From Caballeronia fortuita (GTDB lineage Bacteria; Pseudomonadota; Gammaproteobacteria; Burkholderiales; Burkholderiaceae): a stretch of 64,000 bases of DNA. The position numbers and the translations under genes are program-made. The stretch's first letter is position 1. Every line of letters starts with the position of its first letter. Location of the stretch: assembly GCF_001544835.2 (NCBI RefSeq), contig NZ_FCNX02000002.1, positions 124,001 to 188,000 of the forward strand, read 5' to 3'. The notes under the pieces are model-generated. The model was not told the DNA's origin and ran no database searches. It saw only the letters and a list, made by a program, of their open reading frames with translations. Of the stretch, positions 16,705-27,841 are shown in pieces.

Positions 16705-17954
16705 ACGCGCCCGCCCAGGAACTCGAAATCGCCGAGCTTGCGCAAAGCGCGGGCGCACGCGGCGAGAGCGAGCTGATCGAAGCAGCGAAGCGTGTTGCCG
16801 CGGTCGCGGCCAGGCACGCCGATGCGGTCGATCGCGAAGCGCGCTTTCCCGCTGAAGCGGTCGAGGCGATGCGGCAGGAGCGTCTCTTCTCCGCGATGAT
16901 CCCGACGGCATTCGGCGGCGACGGCCTCTCGCTCACCGGCGTCGCGCGCCTGTGCGAGGCGATGGCGCAAGGCTGCGCATCCTCCGCGATGATCTATGCG
17001 ATGCATCAGAGCCAGGTCGTGTGCATCGTCGATCATGGCGCGAACGTGGCGTGGCAACGCGACTTCCTCGCACGCATGGTGAGCGAGCAGTTGCTGCTCG
17101 CATCGGCGACCTCGGAAGAGAACATCGGCGGCAACATGCGCACGAGCGCATGCGCGGTCGATCTCGTCGACAACGCGTTTCGCATCGAGAAGCTCGCGCC
17201 GACCATTTCGTACGGCAAGTATTCTGACGCCATTCTCGTCACGGCACGCCGTCATCCGGATGCGCCGCCGTCGGATCAAGTGCTGATCGTCGCGCCGCGT
17301 GAGACGTTCACGCTCGAGCAGCGCGGCGTGTGGAACACGCTCGGCATGCGCGGAACGTGCAGCGAAGGACATCGTCTGGTTGCGAGCGGCATCGCCGAAC
17401 AGATTCTGCCGACACCGTTCTCGAAGATCGCGGACGAAAGCATGCTGCCCGTATCGCACACGTTGTGGTCGGCGGTGTGGTGCGGCATCGCGAGCGATGC
17501 GGCCAACCGCGCGCATCAGTTCTTCCGCAATCAGGCACGCGGCAAGCCGGCGCTGCCGCCTTCGGCCGCACGTCTTTCGCAAGTGCTCACGCTCATCAAG
17601 ATGATGCAGGCGCGGCTGCGCGAATCGCTCGCGAATGTCGAAGCGTCGCAGGCCGAACGCGCCGCGCGCAAGGCGAGCCAGAGCAATGACGACGACGCGC
17701 CGCTCGCGGCATCGATCGGCATCAACGCCGATCTGAACATGCTCAAGCTGGCGATCTCGCAATCGGCTTTGCATGTCGTGCAGGAAGCGCTGATGATCTG
17801 CGGCATGGCCGGCTACAAGAACGACACGCCGTTCAGCGTGGGCCGCCATCTGCGCGATCTGCATTCCGCGCCGCTCATGATCAGCAACGATCGCATCGAA
17901 TTGAACACGGCGAATCTGCTGCTTGCGCAGCGCGCCGCAACGGGGACCATTTGA
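16701..17954 (+). CDS. Acyl-CoA dehydrogenase-like flavoprotein
   Basis: A 417-residue protein of the acyl-CoA dehydrogenase fold. It has an N-terminal helical domain (FPAEAVEAMRQERLFSAMIP), a middle beta domain (SATSEENIGGNMRT) and a C-terminal four-helix domain. The ATG overlaps the carrier-protein stop by 4 bases. FAD is the expected cofactor. Relatives that act on carrier-protein-bound amino acids (prolyl-S-carrier oxidases in pyrrole formation) suggest it may oxidise the aminoacyl thioester made by the next gene's enzyme. I could not place the usual catalytic Glu with confidence, so an oxygenase/oxidase variant is possible. Confidence 0.85.
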   Translation: MNAPAQELEIAELAQSAGARGESELIEAAKRVAAVAARHADAVDREARFPAEAVEAMRQERLFSAMIPTAFGGDGLSLTGVARLCEAMAQGCASSAMIYAMHQSQVVCIVDHGANVAWQRDFLARMVSEQLLLASATSEENIGGNMRTSACAVDLVDNAFRIEKLAPTISYGKYSDAILVTARRHPDAPPSDQVLIVAPRETFTLEQRGVWNTLGMRGTCSEGHRLVASGIAEQILPTPFSKIADESMLPVSHTLWSAVWCGIASDAANRAHQFFRNQARGKPALPPSAARLSQVLTLIKMMQARLRESLANVEASQAERAARKASQSNDDDAPLAASIGINADLNMLKLAISQSALHVVQEALMICGMAGYKNDTPFSVGRHLRDLHSAPLMISNDRIELNTANLLLAQRAATGTI

Positions 17955-17956
17955 CG

Positions 17957-19024
17957 ATGAACATGCCGACGGAACAGGCCGCCATGATGCAGGCCGAAGC
18001 ACAAGCACAAACACAAGAGACTCAGGCACCGTACGACAAATCGGACCTGACCTTGCGCGATCGTCTGATCGAGGCAGGCATTCTGCTCGATACGGGCGAA
18101 GACGGTCTCTATGGCCGCAGCGAAGTTTTCGAGGATATCGTCGAGCGCCTCAATCAGGCGATCACGATGCTCGGCGCGGATCAGCACGCTGAAGTGCTGC
18201 GCTTTCCGCCCGCGATGCGCCGCCGCGATTTCGAAGACAGCGAGTATCTGAAGAGCTTCCCGAATCTCGCGGGCACGATCCACTCGTTCCAGGGCAACGA
18301 CCGCGGGCATCATCGCCTGCTCGAAGCGCTCGACAAGGTCGTGCATATCGGCGAAGAAGAAGAGCGCTCCGACGAATGGATGGATCAGCAAAAGCCCACG
18401 CGCCTCGTGCTCACGCCGGCCGCCTGCTATCCGATCTATCCGCTCGTCGCCAAGCGCGGCAACCTGCCTGAAGACGGCGCGACCTTCGACGCGTTCTCGT
18501 ACTGCTTCCGTCACGAGCCGTCCATCGATCCGGGCCGCATGCAGATGTTCCGCATGCGCGAATACATTCGCGTGGGCAGCCCCGAGCAAGTGATGGCATT
18601 CCGCCAGAAGTGGATCGAGCGTGGCTCGCTGCTCGTGAACCTGCTGCAACTGCCGTTCGAGATCGATCTCGCCAACGACCCGTTCTTCGGTCGTGGCGGC
18701 ATGATCGTCGCGGACAGCCAGCGCGCGCAGCAACTGAAGTTCGAACTGCTCGTGCCCGTCGCCACGCCCGACCGTCCGACCGCATGCCTGTCGTTCAACT
18801 ATCACCAGGATCACTTCGGCGAGCTGTGGCATATCCGTCAGGCCGACGAGCAAGTCGCGCATACCGCATGTGTCGGCTTCGGCATGGAGCGCACGACCCT
18901 CGCGCTCTTCCGTCATCACGGTCTCGATGTCAACGCGTGGCCCGAGAAAGTGCGTCAGTTGCTCTGGGGCGACAAGGCGCCGCTCGTCGAAGAAGGTCTC
19001 GCGAACCTGGGAAACCAAGCATGA
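17957..19024 (+). CDS. Class II aaRS-like amino acid:[carrier protein] ligase
   Basis: A protein of about 355 residues related to the catalytic core of atypical (methanogen-type) seryl-tRNA synthetases. Motif 2 is YCFRHEPS...RMQMFRMREYIRVG and motif 3 is GFGMERTTLALF. Putative zinc ligands are the Cys in TPAACYP, the Glu in HEPS and the Cys in HTACVG. No tRNA-binding domain is present. Characterised relatives from Bradyrhizobium and Agrobacterium activate glycine or alanine with ATP and load it on a discrete carrier protein instead of tRNA. The adjacent carrier protein is the obvious acceptor. The start is the ATG three bases after the previous stop; a TTG overlapping that stop is the alternative. 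Confidence 0.9.
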   Translation: MNMPTEQAAMMQAEAQAQTQETQAPYDKSDLTLRDRLIEAGILLDTGEDGLYGRSEVFEDIVERLNQAITMLGADQHAEVLRFPPAMRRRDFEDSEYLKSFPNLAGTIHSFQGNDRGHHRLLEALDKVVHIGEEEERSDEWMDQQKPTRLVLTPAACYPIYPLVAKRGNLPEDGATFDAFSYCFRHEPSIDPGRMQMFRMREYIRVGSPEQVMAFRQKWIERGSLLVNLLQLPFEIDLANDPFFGRGGMIVADSQRAQQLKFELLVPVATPDRPTACLSFNYHQDHFGELWHIRQADEQVAHTACVGFGMERTTLALFRHHGLDVNAWPEKVRQLLWGDKAPLVEEGLANLGNQA

Positions 19025-20025
19025 ACGCGCGCTCGCCGGCAGAAGCCGTGACCGTCACGTCACTGCCCGCGGACACCGCTTTCAGTCAGCACGCGCTGCA
19101 TCGCGAAGAGCGCGTCTGGCTGGAGACGAACTGCTACGTCGATTTGTGGATCGAACTGCTGCATCACTACGGCTGCGATCCGCATGCGGCGCTCGGTTTT
19201 ACGGTGACGCAGGCATTCGAGGGCGATCAGTTCACGTTCCCGAAGTTCTCGCTCGACGATATCTCGCGGCTCTACGGCCTTCAGGCACAAGAGCTTGCGA
19301 TCTACGACACGGTGGAAGCGCACGTTCGCGAGCAGACGCGTCGCGGGCAGATGGTCATCGTGGAGATGGACTCGTACTATCTGCCCGATACGCGCGCGAC
19401 CGCGTACCGGCAGACGCATACGAAGACGACCATCGCCATCGACAAGATCGACACCGACGCGAAGCGCATCACCTACTTCCATAACGCGGGCTATTTCGCG
19501 TTGTCGGATGAGGACTACGATGGCGTGTTCCGTCTGATGCCCGGTCTCGCAAGCGATGTGCACGCGCTCTTTCCGTACGTCGAGTTCGTGAAGCGCGCGC
19601 GTGCTCCGCTCGAAGGCGATGCGATGGTGCAACGCTCGGTCGATCTGCTCAAGCTGCGTCTCGCAGACCGTCCGGCGGCGAACCCCGTCGCGCAATGGCG
19701 CGCGGCGTTTCCCGAGCACATGCGCGCGCTGCTCGAACGCGATCCCGCTTACTACCATCTCTACACCTTCAACCTGATGCGTCAGCTCGGCTCGAACTTC
19801 GAGTTGCTGTCGAAGTATCTCGGCTGGCTGAACCGGCACGGTGTGGAAGTATCGAGCGAGATTCAGTCGAGCGCCCAGGCGATCGCAAGCGAAGCGATGG
19901 TCATGCAGTTCCGTCTCGCGCGCGCCCGCATGCGCTCGCGTGTCGATCTTTGCGAAGACTGCCTCGACTCGATGCAGACTTCGTACGACAAGGTCATCGA
20001 GCCGCTCGCCGCGCGCTTTCTCTGA
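19021..20025 (+). CDS. DUF1839 family protein
   Basis: A 334-residue protein of the DUF1839 type, whose ATG overlaps the ligase stop by 4 bases. Conserved-looking segments are REERVWLETNCYVDLWIELLHH, GDQFTFPKFSLDDI and EMDSYYLPDT...YRQTHTKTTIAI. The middle resembles peptide-handling proteins of the butirosin BtrH type (a papain-like Cys/His/Asp fold that binds acyl-carrier intermediates). The candidate residues are the Cys in ETNCYVDL, a His in QTHTKT and the Asp in EMDSYYLPD. BtrH-type proteins transfer an aminoacyl chain from a carrier protein to a small molecule. By that analogy this could be the acyltransferase that unloads the neighbouring carrier protein. Confidence 0.8.
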   Translation: MNARSPAEAVTVTSLPADTAFSQHALHREERVWLETNCYVDLWIELLHHYGCDPHAALGFTVTQAFEGDQFTFPKFSLDDISRLYGLQAQELAIYDTVEAHVREQTRRGQMVIVEMDSYYLPDTRATAYRQTHTKTTIAIDKIDTDAKRITYFHNAGYFALSDEDYDGVFRLMPGLASDVHALFPYVEFVKRARAPLEGDAMVQRSVDLLKLRLADRPAANPVAQWRAAFPEHMRALLERDPAYYHLYTFNLMRQLGSNFELLSKYLGWLNRHGVEVSSEIQSSAQAIASEAMVMQFRLARARMRSRVDLCEDCLDSMQTSYDKVIEPLAARFL

Positions 20026-20033
20026 ACGCCGGG

Positions 20034-20052
20034 GCCGCGCACATCGCGCGGC
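20034..20052 (+). terminator. Intercistronic hairpin
   Basis: GCCGCGC-ACATC-GCGCGGC forms a perfect 7-bp GC-rich stem nine bases after the DUF1839 stop, followed by TTCGGTGT rather than a clean T-tract. It may attenuate transcription into the GH2 gene or protect the upstream mRNA end. Confidence 0.4.
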
Positions 20053-20091
20053 TTCGGTGTCTATCCGGCATCCCATCGACGAGGTAGCTAC

Positions 20092-22557
20092 ATGCACGAC
20101 CTGTGCGCGCACGCGCCGCGGCGTCTTTCCGAGGGCTGGCAATGCGTGAGCACGCCTGCGGGTGCGTGCGCGACGCCCGCATCGCTCGATACGTTCACAC
20201 AGTGGATCGACGCGCCCGTGCCCGGCACCATCGCCTCCGCATTGCGTGCGCAAGGCATGAGCGACGAGGCGCTCGCGCAACCGTTCGCGCATGCGGACCA
20301 CTGGTATCGCGTGAAGCTCGCGGGGAACGGCAAGCGGCGCTTGCGTTTCAACGGTCTTGCGACCATCACGGAAGTATGGCTCGACGATCGCAAGCTGCTC
20401 GAATCGGATTCGATGTTCGTGGCGCACGATCTCGATGTCGACCTGAATGGCGAGCACGTGCTGCATCTGTGCTTCCGCTCGATCGCGCCCGCGCTTGCTG
20501 CAAAACGCGGACGCGCACGCTGGCGTCCTAAGCTCGCGCAACCGGCCACGTTGCGCAACGTTCGCACGACGCTGCTCGGGCATATGTCCGGATGGTGTCC
20601 GTCGATTCAACCGGCGGGACCGTGGCGCGCGATCGACATGATCGGTGAAACGCGCGCATGTATCGACGACGTGGACTTGCGCACGAGCATCGATGGCAAC
20701 GATGGCGTGCTCGATGTGACCGTTCGCTACTTTCATGCGCAGGAGCAGGCGCCGCTTCGCATCGCATGCGGCGATGCGCAAGCCGCGATGCAATGGCAGG
20801 ACGCGCACACGCTCACGGGCCGCGTGCGCGTGCCGGACGTGCGCCTGTGGTATCCGCATACGCATGGCGAGCCGTCGCGCTATGCGGTGAAGCTCGGCGA
20901 TATCGATCTCGGTGAAGTAGGCTTTCGCACGATCGAAGTCGATCGCGGCGCGGATAGCAAGGGCTTTCAGCTCGTCGTGAACGGCGCGCCCGTGTTCGCG
21001 CGCGGCGCGTGCTGGACAACGGCGGATATTGTCGCGCTCGATGCGTCGCCCGAAAAGCTCGACCGCATCTTCACGCTCGTGCGCGACGCCGGCCTCAACA
21101 TCATTCGCGTGAGCGGCATCACGCTTTACGAATCGAACACGTTCTACGAACTCGCCGACAAACATGGCGTGCTCGTGTGGCAAGACTTCGCGTTCGCCAA
21201 CTTCGATTATCCCGACGACGAAGCCTTTCGCGCGAGCGTGCAACGCGAAGCCGAACAGTTCCTTGCACGCACGCGCCGCTTCGCATCGCTTGCGGTGCTG
21301 TGCGGCGGAAGCGAAGTGCACCAGCAAGCCGCGATGCTCGGCCTGCCCTTCGACGCCTATCAGCAACGCCTCTTCACCGAGCTGTTGCCGAATGCGATCG
21401 CCGCACAACGTCCTGACGTCGCGTATGTGGTGAACTCGCCGAGCGCCGCGCCCGGCGACACGGCATCGATGCCCTTCGGCACGCGCGGCGGTATCACGCA
21501 TTACTACGGCGTGCCGGCATATCAACGTTCGTTCGACGATGTTCGTCGCGCGCAAGTGCGCTTCGCCTCCGAGTGCCTCGCGTTCGCGAACGTCCCTGAC
21601 GATATCGCACTGCGCGCGTTGCCGAATCCGCGCGCGCACGAACCGCGCTGGAAAGCGGGCGTGCCGCGCGATCCGGGCTCCGCATGGGACTTCGACGACG
21701 TGCGCGAGCACTACATGCAAACGCTCTATCGCGTGGACGTGCCGCGTTTGCGCTATGAGAACCCCGAGCGTTATCTGGAGTTGTCGCGCGCGGTCGTCGC
21801 GGACGTGATCGGCGCGGTGTTCTCCGAATGGCGTCGCGAAGGATCGAGTTGCGCGGGCGGCATCGTATGGAATCTGCTGGATGTCCGGCCAGGCGCGGGC
21901 TGGGGCGTCATCGACGTGCTCGGCGCACCGAAGAGCGCGCTGCATGGACTCGCGCGCGTGCTCCAACCCGTGCAGGCGCTCATCCTCGATGAAGGTCTCG
22001 ACGGTCTCGACATTCATCTCGTCAACGACACCGCGCGTGAGATTCGCGCGCGCGTCGAACTGGCTTGTCTGCGTGAAGGCGCGGTGAAGGTCGCGGGCGG
22101 ATCGAGCGATGTCGTGTTGCAGCCGCGCAGCGTGCAGCGTGTGTCGTCGAATGCACTGATCGGCGCGTTCTTCGATATCGCGTATGCGTATCGCTTCGGC
22201 CCGCGCGCGCACGATGCAACGCATGTCGTGTTGCGCGATGCCGATACGAACGAAGTGCTATCGGAAGCGTTTCATTTTCCCGATCCGTCGATCGGCGAGC
22301 GGCGCGATATCGGCCTGAATGTCACCGTCGAAAAGGACGACGAAGGTTGGAGCCTCGTTATCGGAACGGCGCAGCTTGCGCGCTGGGTGCATATCGTCGA
22401 TCCGAACTATTACGCGCGCATCGACTGGTTTCATCTCGCGCCGGGCAGCACGCGACGCATCCCGCTCGTCGCGCGGCATACGAACGTGAGTGCTTCGCCC
22501 GAGGGCGATGTATCCGCGATCAACGCGATCCGAAGCGCGGCGTATCGCGCTTCGTGA
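20092..22557 (+). CDS. Glycoside hydrolase family 2, beta-mannosidase-like
   Basis: An 821-residue GH2 enzyme with an N-terminal jelly-roll sugar-binding domain (about 1-170), an immunoglobulin-like domain (about 190-285) and a TIM barrel from about 300. The barrel has the mannosidase-type segment ITLYESNTFYELADKHGVLVWQDF. The acid/base Glu is in LCGGSEVHQQ (WCGNNE in classical mannosidases) and the nucleophile Glu is in RFASECLAFAN. No signal peptide is visible. It follows DUF1839 after a 66-base gap with a hairpin and has a GAGG ribosome-binding site. Its presence at the end of a carrier-protein operon suggests the product contains, or is derived from, a glycoside. Confidence 0.85.
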   Translation: MHDLCAHAPRRLSEGWQCVSTPAGACATPASLDTFTQWIDAPVPGTIASALRAQGMSDEALAQPFAHADHWYRVKLAGNGKRRLRFNGLATITEVWLDDRKLLESDSMFVAHDLDVDLNGEHVLHLCFRSIAPALAAKRGRARWRPKLAQPATLRNVRTTLLGHMSGWCPSIQPAGPWRAIDMIGETRACIDDVDLRTSIDGNDGVLDVTVRYFHAQEQAPLRIACGDAQAAMQWQDAHTLTGRVRVPDVRLWYPHTHGEPSRYAVKLGDIDLGEVGFRTIEVDRGADSKGFQLVVNGAPVFARGACWTTADIVALDASPEKLDRIFTLVRDAGLNIIRVSGITLYESNTFYELADKHGVLVWQDFAFANFDYPDDEAFRASVQREAEQFLARTRRFASLAVLCGGSEVHQQAAMLGLPFDAYQQRLFTELLPNAIAAQRPDVAYVVNSPSAAPGDTASMPFGTRGGITHYYGVPAYQRSFDDVRRAQVRFASECLAFANVPDDIALRALPNPRAHEPRWKAGVPRDPGSAWDFDDVREHYMQTLYRVDVPRLRYENPERYLELSRAVVADVIGAVFSEWRREGSSCAGGIVWNLLDVRPGAGWGVIDVLGAPKSALHGLARVLQPVQALILDEGLDGLDIHLVNDTAREIRARVELACLREGAVKVAGGSSDVVLQPRSVQRVSSNALIGAFFDIAYAYRFGPRAHDATHVVLRDADTNEVLSEAFHFPDPSIGERRDIGLNVTVEKDDEGWSLVIGTAQLARWVHIVDPNYYARIDWFHLAPGSTRRIPLVARHTNVSASPEGDVSAINAIRSAAYRAS

Positions 22558-22569
22558 TGCGCTGAGGAG

Positions 22570-24493
<1,924 letters not shown>

Positions 24494-24530
24494 GTTGTCG
24501 TCCGGAGAGAGTTGGTTGATGTTCGGCGCG

Positions 24531-25877
24531 TCACTGCGCGCGCGGTCTGTCGAGCACGGCGCGCACCACGAAGGTCACGACCACCGCGACGATCAGCGTC
24601 GCCGCAAGAAAGTACAGGCCGGCCGCGAGACTGCCCGTGCGATCCTTGATGACGCCCACGCCCGTCGGCCCGAAGTATCCGCCGAGATTGCCGATGGAGT
24701 TGATCGTCGCAATCCCGACCGCCGCGCTCGCACCCGTCAGGAATTGCCCCGGCAACGCCCACACGACCGGCTGGATCGAATATAGCGCGAATGCGGCGAA
24801 GCAGATGAACGCGAACTGCAACTGCACGCTGCCCGCCCACGCGCTCGCGGCGAGCATCACCGCGCCGAAGCTCGTCACGGCGGCGATATGCCAGTAGCGT
24901 TCGCGCTTGATGTCGGAATGACGCGGCACGATGCACAAGCCGATCACCGCGAAGAGATACGGCACGGCGGACAGCAGGCCCGTCGTCGAATCGGTGACGC
25001 CGAAGCCCTTGATGATCGTCGGCAGCCACAGCGACAGGCCGTAGATCGCGAGAGGAAACGGCAGGAACAGCAACGCGAGCAGCAGCACGCGCTTGTCCTT
25101 CAACGCCGCCAACGGATTGCCGTGCGATTTGAGTGCATACGCTGCGCGATCTTGCTCCAGTTCGCGTTCGATCCACGCACGATCCGCCGGTGCGAGCCAG
25201 CGTGCCTGCGCGGGCGATTCAGGCAGCACGCGCAAGGTCGGCAACGCAAGCAATACGGCGGGCAAGCCGCTCACGACGAACAGCGTCTGCCAGTTCGACA
25301 TGCCGAGCACGCCATGCGTCGACAAGACCCATCCCGCGAGCGGTCCGGTGATGATGCCCGAGAGCGGCTGCGCGAGCACCAGCAATCCGATGATGCGCGC
25401 GCGATGACGCAGCGGAAACCACTTCGTCAGAAAGTACAGGATGCCGGGATAGAGGCCCGCTTCGGCTGCGCCCAGCAGGAAGCGCAGCGCGTAGAAACTC
25501 ATCGGGCCTTGCGTGAGGGCCATCGCCATCGTGATGACGCCCCATGTCGCGAGAATGCGCGCGAACCACACGCGCGCGCCGAAGCGTTCCAGCGCAAGAT
25601 TGCTCGGCACTTCGCACAGGAAGTAGCCGATGAAGAAGAGCCCCGCGCCGAGTCCGTAAGCAGCATCGCTCAGACCGACCGCGGCATTCATGTGCAGCTT
25701 CGCGAAGCCGACCACGGTGCGGTCGATGTACGCGACTACATAGATCAACGCAAGAAACGGCATCAGCTTGCGGATCAGCATGCCGACGATGCGCCGCTCC
25801 GTGCCGCTCTCCTCTCGTGCGATGTCGCCCGGGGCGGGCGCGGCGCCCTCGAGCGCGATCGCGGTGTCGTATTTCAT
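24531..25877 (-). CDS. MFS transporter, anion:cation symporter (sugar acid) type
   Basis: A 448-residue major facilitator with about 12 membrane segments. Motifs include LIYVVAYIDRTVVGFAKL in the first helix and GLYPGILYFLTKWFP with the following R-HRARI loop. These are typical of the ACS family that imports hexuronates, aldonates and similar acids with H+. Its position between arabonate dehydratase and KDA dehydratase suggests it imports L-arabonate, D-galactonate or the parent sugar. A ribosome-binding site AGGAG lies six bases before the start. Confidence 0.87.
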   Translation of the reverse strand: MKYDTAIALEGAAPAPGDIAREESGTERRIVGMLIRKLMPFLALIYVVAYIDRTVVGFAKLHMNAAVGLSDAAYGLGAGLFFIGYFLCEVPSNLALERFGARVWFARILATWGVITMAMALTQGPMSFYALRFLLGAAEAGLYPGILYFLTKWFPLRHRARIIGLLVLAQPLSGIITGPLAGWVLSTHGVLGMSNWQTLFVVSGLPAVLLALPTLRVLPESPAQARWLAPADRAWIERELEQDRAAYALKSHGNPLAALKDKRVLLLALLFLPFPLAIYGLSLWLPTIIKGFGVTDSTTGLLSAVPYLFAVIGLCIVPRHSDIKRERYWHIAAVTSFGAVMLAASAWAGSVQLQFAFICFAAFALYSIQPVVWALPGQFLTGASAAVGIATINSIGNLGGYFGPTGVGVIKDRTGSLAAGLYFLAATLIVAVVVTFVVRAVLDRPRAQ

Positions 25878-25990
25878 ACGGTCTCCTGTATATGTCTTGG
25901 TGACGTCATCGACGGCCGCACGCGCGGCGAGGCCCTATTCAGCCACGCCGCGCCGGACCGTGCAACGCTCTCAGGTTCTTTTGGGAATAT

Positions 25991-27724
25991 TCAATGCGAA
26001 TGTCTCGGCACCGCCGCGCCTCGCGTGCCGACGAGAAAGTCGAGATCGCAACCTTCGTCGGCTTGCAGCACATGATCGACATAGAGCCGTTGATAACCGC
26101 CTTCGCCATGCTTGCGCGGCGGCTCGCGATCGCTCATGCGGCGCGCGAGTTCATCGTCGCTGATGTCGAGATGCAGCGTGCCCGCGTCGCAATCGAGTTC
26201 GATCCAGTCGCCATCGCGCACGGCGGCGAGCGGCCCGCCCGCCGCCGCTTCGGGCGCCACGTGCAACACGACCGTGCCATACGCCGTGCCGCTCATGCGC
26301 GCGTCCGAGATGCGCACCATGTCCTTCACGCCCTGACGCAGGAGCTTCGGCGGCAAGCCCATGTTGCCCACTTCGGCCATGCCGGGATAACCCTTCGGAC
26401 CGCAATTCTTCAGCACGAGCACCGAATCCTTGTCGACATCGAGCGACTCGTCGACGATGCGTTCCTTGTAATGCTCCAGGTCCTCGAACACGACCGCGCG
26501 TCCGCGATGCTTAAGCAGTTCGGGACTCGCCGCCGATGGCTTGAGCACGGCTCCGCGCGGCGAGAGATTGCCGCGCAGGATGCGGATGCCGCCATCGTCG
26601 ATCAGCGCGTTATCGAGCTTGCGGATCACTTCGTCGTCGGTGATGGGCGCGCTTTTCACGTTCTCCCATAGCGATTTGCCGTTGACCGTCAGTGCATCGG
26701 GATGCGGAATCAGGTTCGCTTCGCCAAGACGCCGCAGAACCGCAGGCAAGCCGCCCGCGTAATAGAACTCTTCCATGAGGAAGCGGCCCGAGGGCATCAG
26801 ATCGACGATGGTCGGCGTATCGCGGCCGATGCGCGTCCAGTCCTCAAGTTCGAGCGGCACGCCGATGCGCCCCGCGATCGCCTTCAGGTGAATCACCGCA
26901 TTGGTGGAACCGCCGATCGCCGCGTTCGTGCGGATCGCGTTCTCGAAGGCTTCGCGCGTGAGGATCTTCGAGAGCGTCAAACCTTCGAGCGCCATCTCGA
27001 CGATGCGGATGCCCGACATGTGCGCGAGCACGTAACGTCGCGCATCGACGGCGGGGATCGCGGCATTGTGCGGCAGCGACGTGCCGAGCGCTTCGGCCAT
27101 GCACGCCATCGTCGATGCGGTGCCCATCGTATTGCACGTGCCCGCCGAGCGCGACATGCCCGCTTCCGCCGACAGGAACTGATGCAGATCGATCTCGCCC
27201 GCCTTCAGCGACTCATGCAGTTGCCACACCGCCGTGCCCGAGCCGATGTTCTTGCCATCGAGCTTGCCGTTCAACATTGGCCCGCCCGTCACGACGATCG
27301 CGGGGACATCGCAGCTTGCCGCGCCCATCAACAGCGCGGGCGTGGTCTTGTCGCAACCGGTGAGCAGCACGACCGCATCGATGGGATTGCCGCGTATCGC
27401 TTCCTCGACATCCATCGCGGCGAGATTGCGCGTGAGCATCGCGGTGGGACGCAGGTTGGATTCGCCGTTGGAGAACACCGGAAACTCGACGGGAAAGCCG
27501 CCCGCCTCGTAGACGCCGCGCTTCACGTGCTCCGCGATCTTGCGGAAGTGCGCGTTGCACGGCGTGAGTTCCGACCACGTATTGCAGATGCCGATGATCG
27601 GCCTGCCGTCGAACTCGTGATCGGGAATGCCTTGATTCTTCATCCAGCTTCGGTACATGAAGCCGTTCTTGTCGTTGGTGCCGAACCATTGCGTGGAGCG
27701 CAGCTTGGGCTTCGATGCGGACAT
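25991..27724 (-). CDS. L-arabonate dehydratase (IlvD/Edd family)
   Basis: A protein of about 577 residues, closely similar in layout to characterised rhizobial and Azospirillum L-arabonate dehydratases. Fe-S cysteines lie in TPCNAH, TGCDKTTP and GTCNTMGTAS. The C-terminus has NCGPKGYPGMAEVGNMGLP and ARMSGTAYGTVVLH. It dehydrates L-arabonate (and often D-fuconate or D-galactonate) to the 2-keto-3-deoxy acid. It is first in the minus-strand operon and divergent from a LysR gene. The start given is MSASKPKL, which has AAGGG nine bases upstream. An ATG three codons earlier is too close to that site. The lactonase and the semialdehyde dehydrogenase of the pathway are not in this window. Confidence 0.92.
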   Translation of the reverse strand: MSASKPKLRSTQWFGTNDKNGFMYRSWMKNQGIPDHEFDGRPIIGICNTWSELTPCNAHFRKIAEHVKRGVYEAGGFPVEFPVFSNGESNLRPTAMLTRNLAAMDVEEAIRGNPIDAVVLLTGCDKTTPALLMGAASCDVPAIVVTGGPMLNGKLDGKNIGSGTAVWQLHESLKAGEIDLHQFLSAEAGMSRSAGTCNTMGTASTMACMAEALGTSLPHNAAIPAVDARRYVLAHMSGIRIVEMALEGLTLSKILTREAFENAIRTNAAIGGSTNAVIHLKAIAGRIGVPLELEDWTRIGRDTPTIVDLMPSGRFLMEEFYYAGGLPAVLRRLGEANLIPHPDALTVNGKSLWENVKSAPITDDEVIRKLDNALIDDGGIRILRGNLSPRGAVLKPSAASPELLKHRGRAVVFEDLEHYKERIVDESLDVDKDSVLVLKNCGPKGYPGMAEVGNMGLPPKLLRQGVKDMVRISDARMSGTAYGTVVLHVAPEAAAGGPLAAVRDGDWIELDCDAGTLHLDISDDELARRMSDREPPRKHGEGGYQRLYVDHVLQADEGCDLDFLVGTRGAAVPRHSH

Positions 27725-27735
27725 CGCGTTCATCC

Positions 27736-27796
27736 CTTTTCATAATCGGTATCTGGCGAAGTCTAAAAGGCCGCGCGATAATCGACTAATGAAAAG
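27736..27796. promoter_or_regulatory. Divergent promoter region of the arabinose operon and its LysR gene
   Basis: CTTTTCAT (27736-27743) and ATGAAAAG (27789-27796) form an 8-bp inverted repeat at the edges of the intergenic region. ATAATCG occurs twice between or near them. LysR proteins usually bind such dyads between divergent genes. The exact box is not certain. Confidence 0.4.
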
Positions 27797-27841
27797 TTGG
27801 ACGGTATCGATATCGAATCCAGCATTCGTACAAACCCTGAC

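Noticed and set aside
19060..22224. Minus-strand open frame of over 1000 codons opposite the DUF1839 and GH2 genes
   Set aside because: It is a GC-skew shadow: composition is rich in Arg, His and Ala with no domain, and it runs antisense to two well-supported genes.
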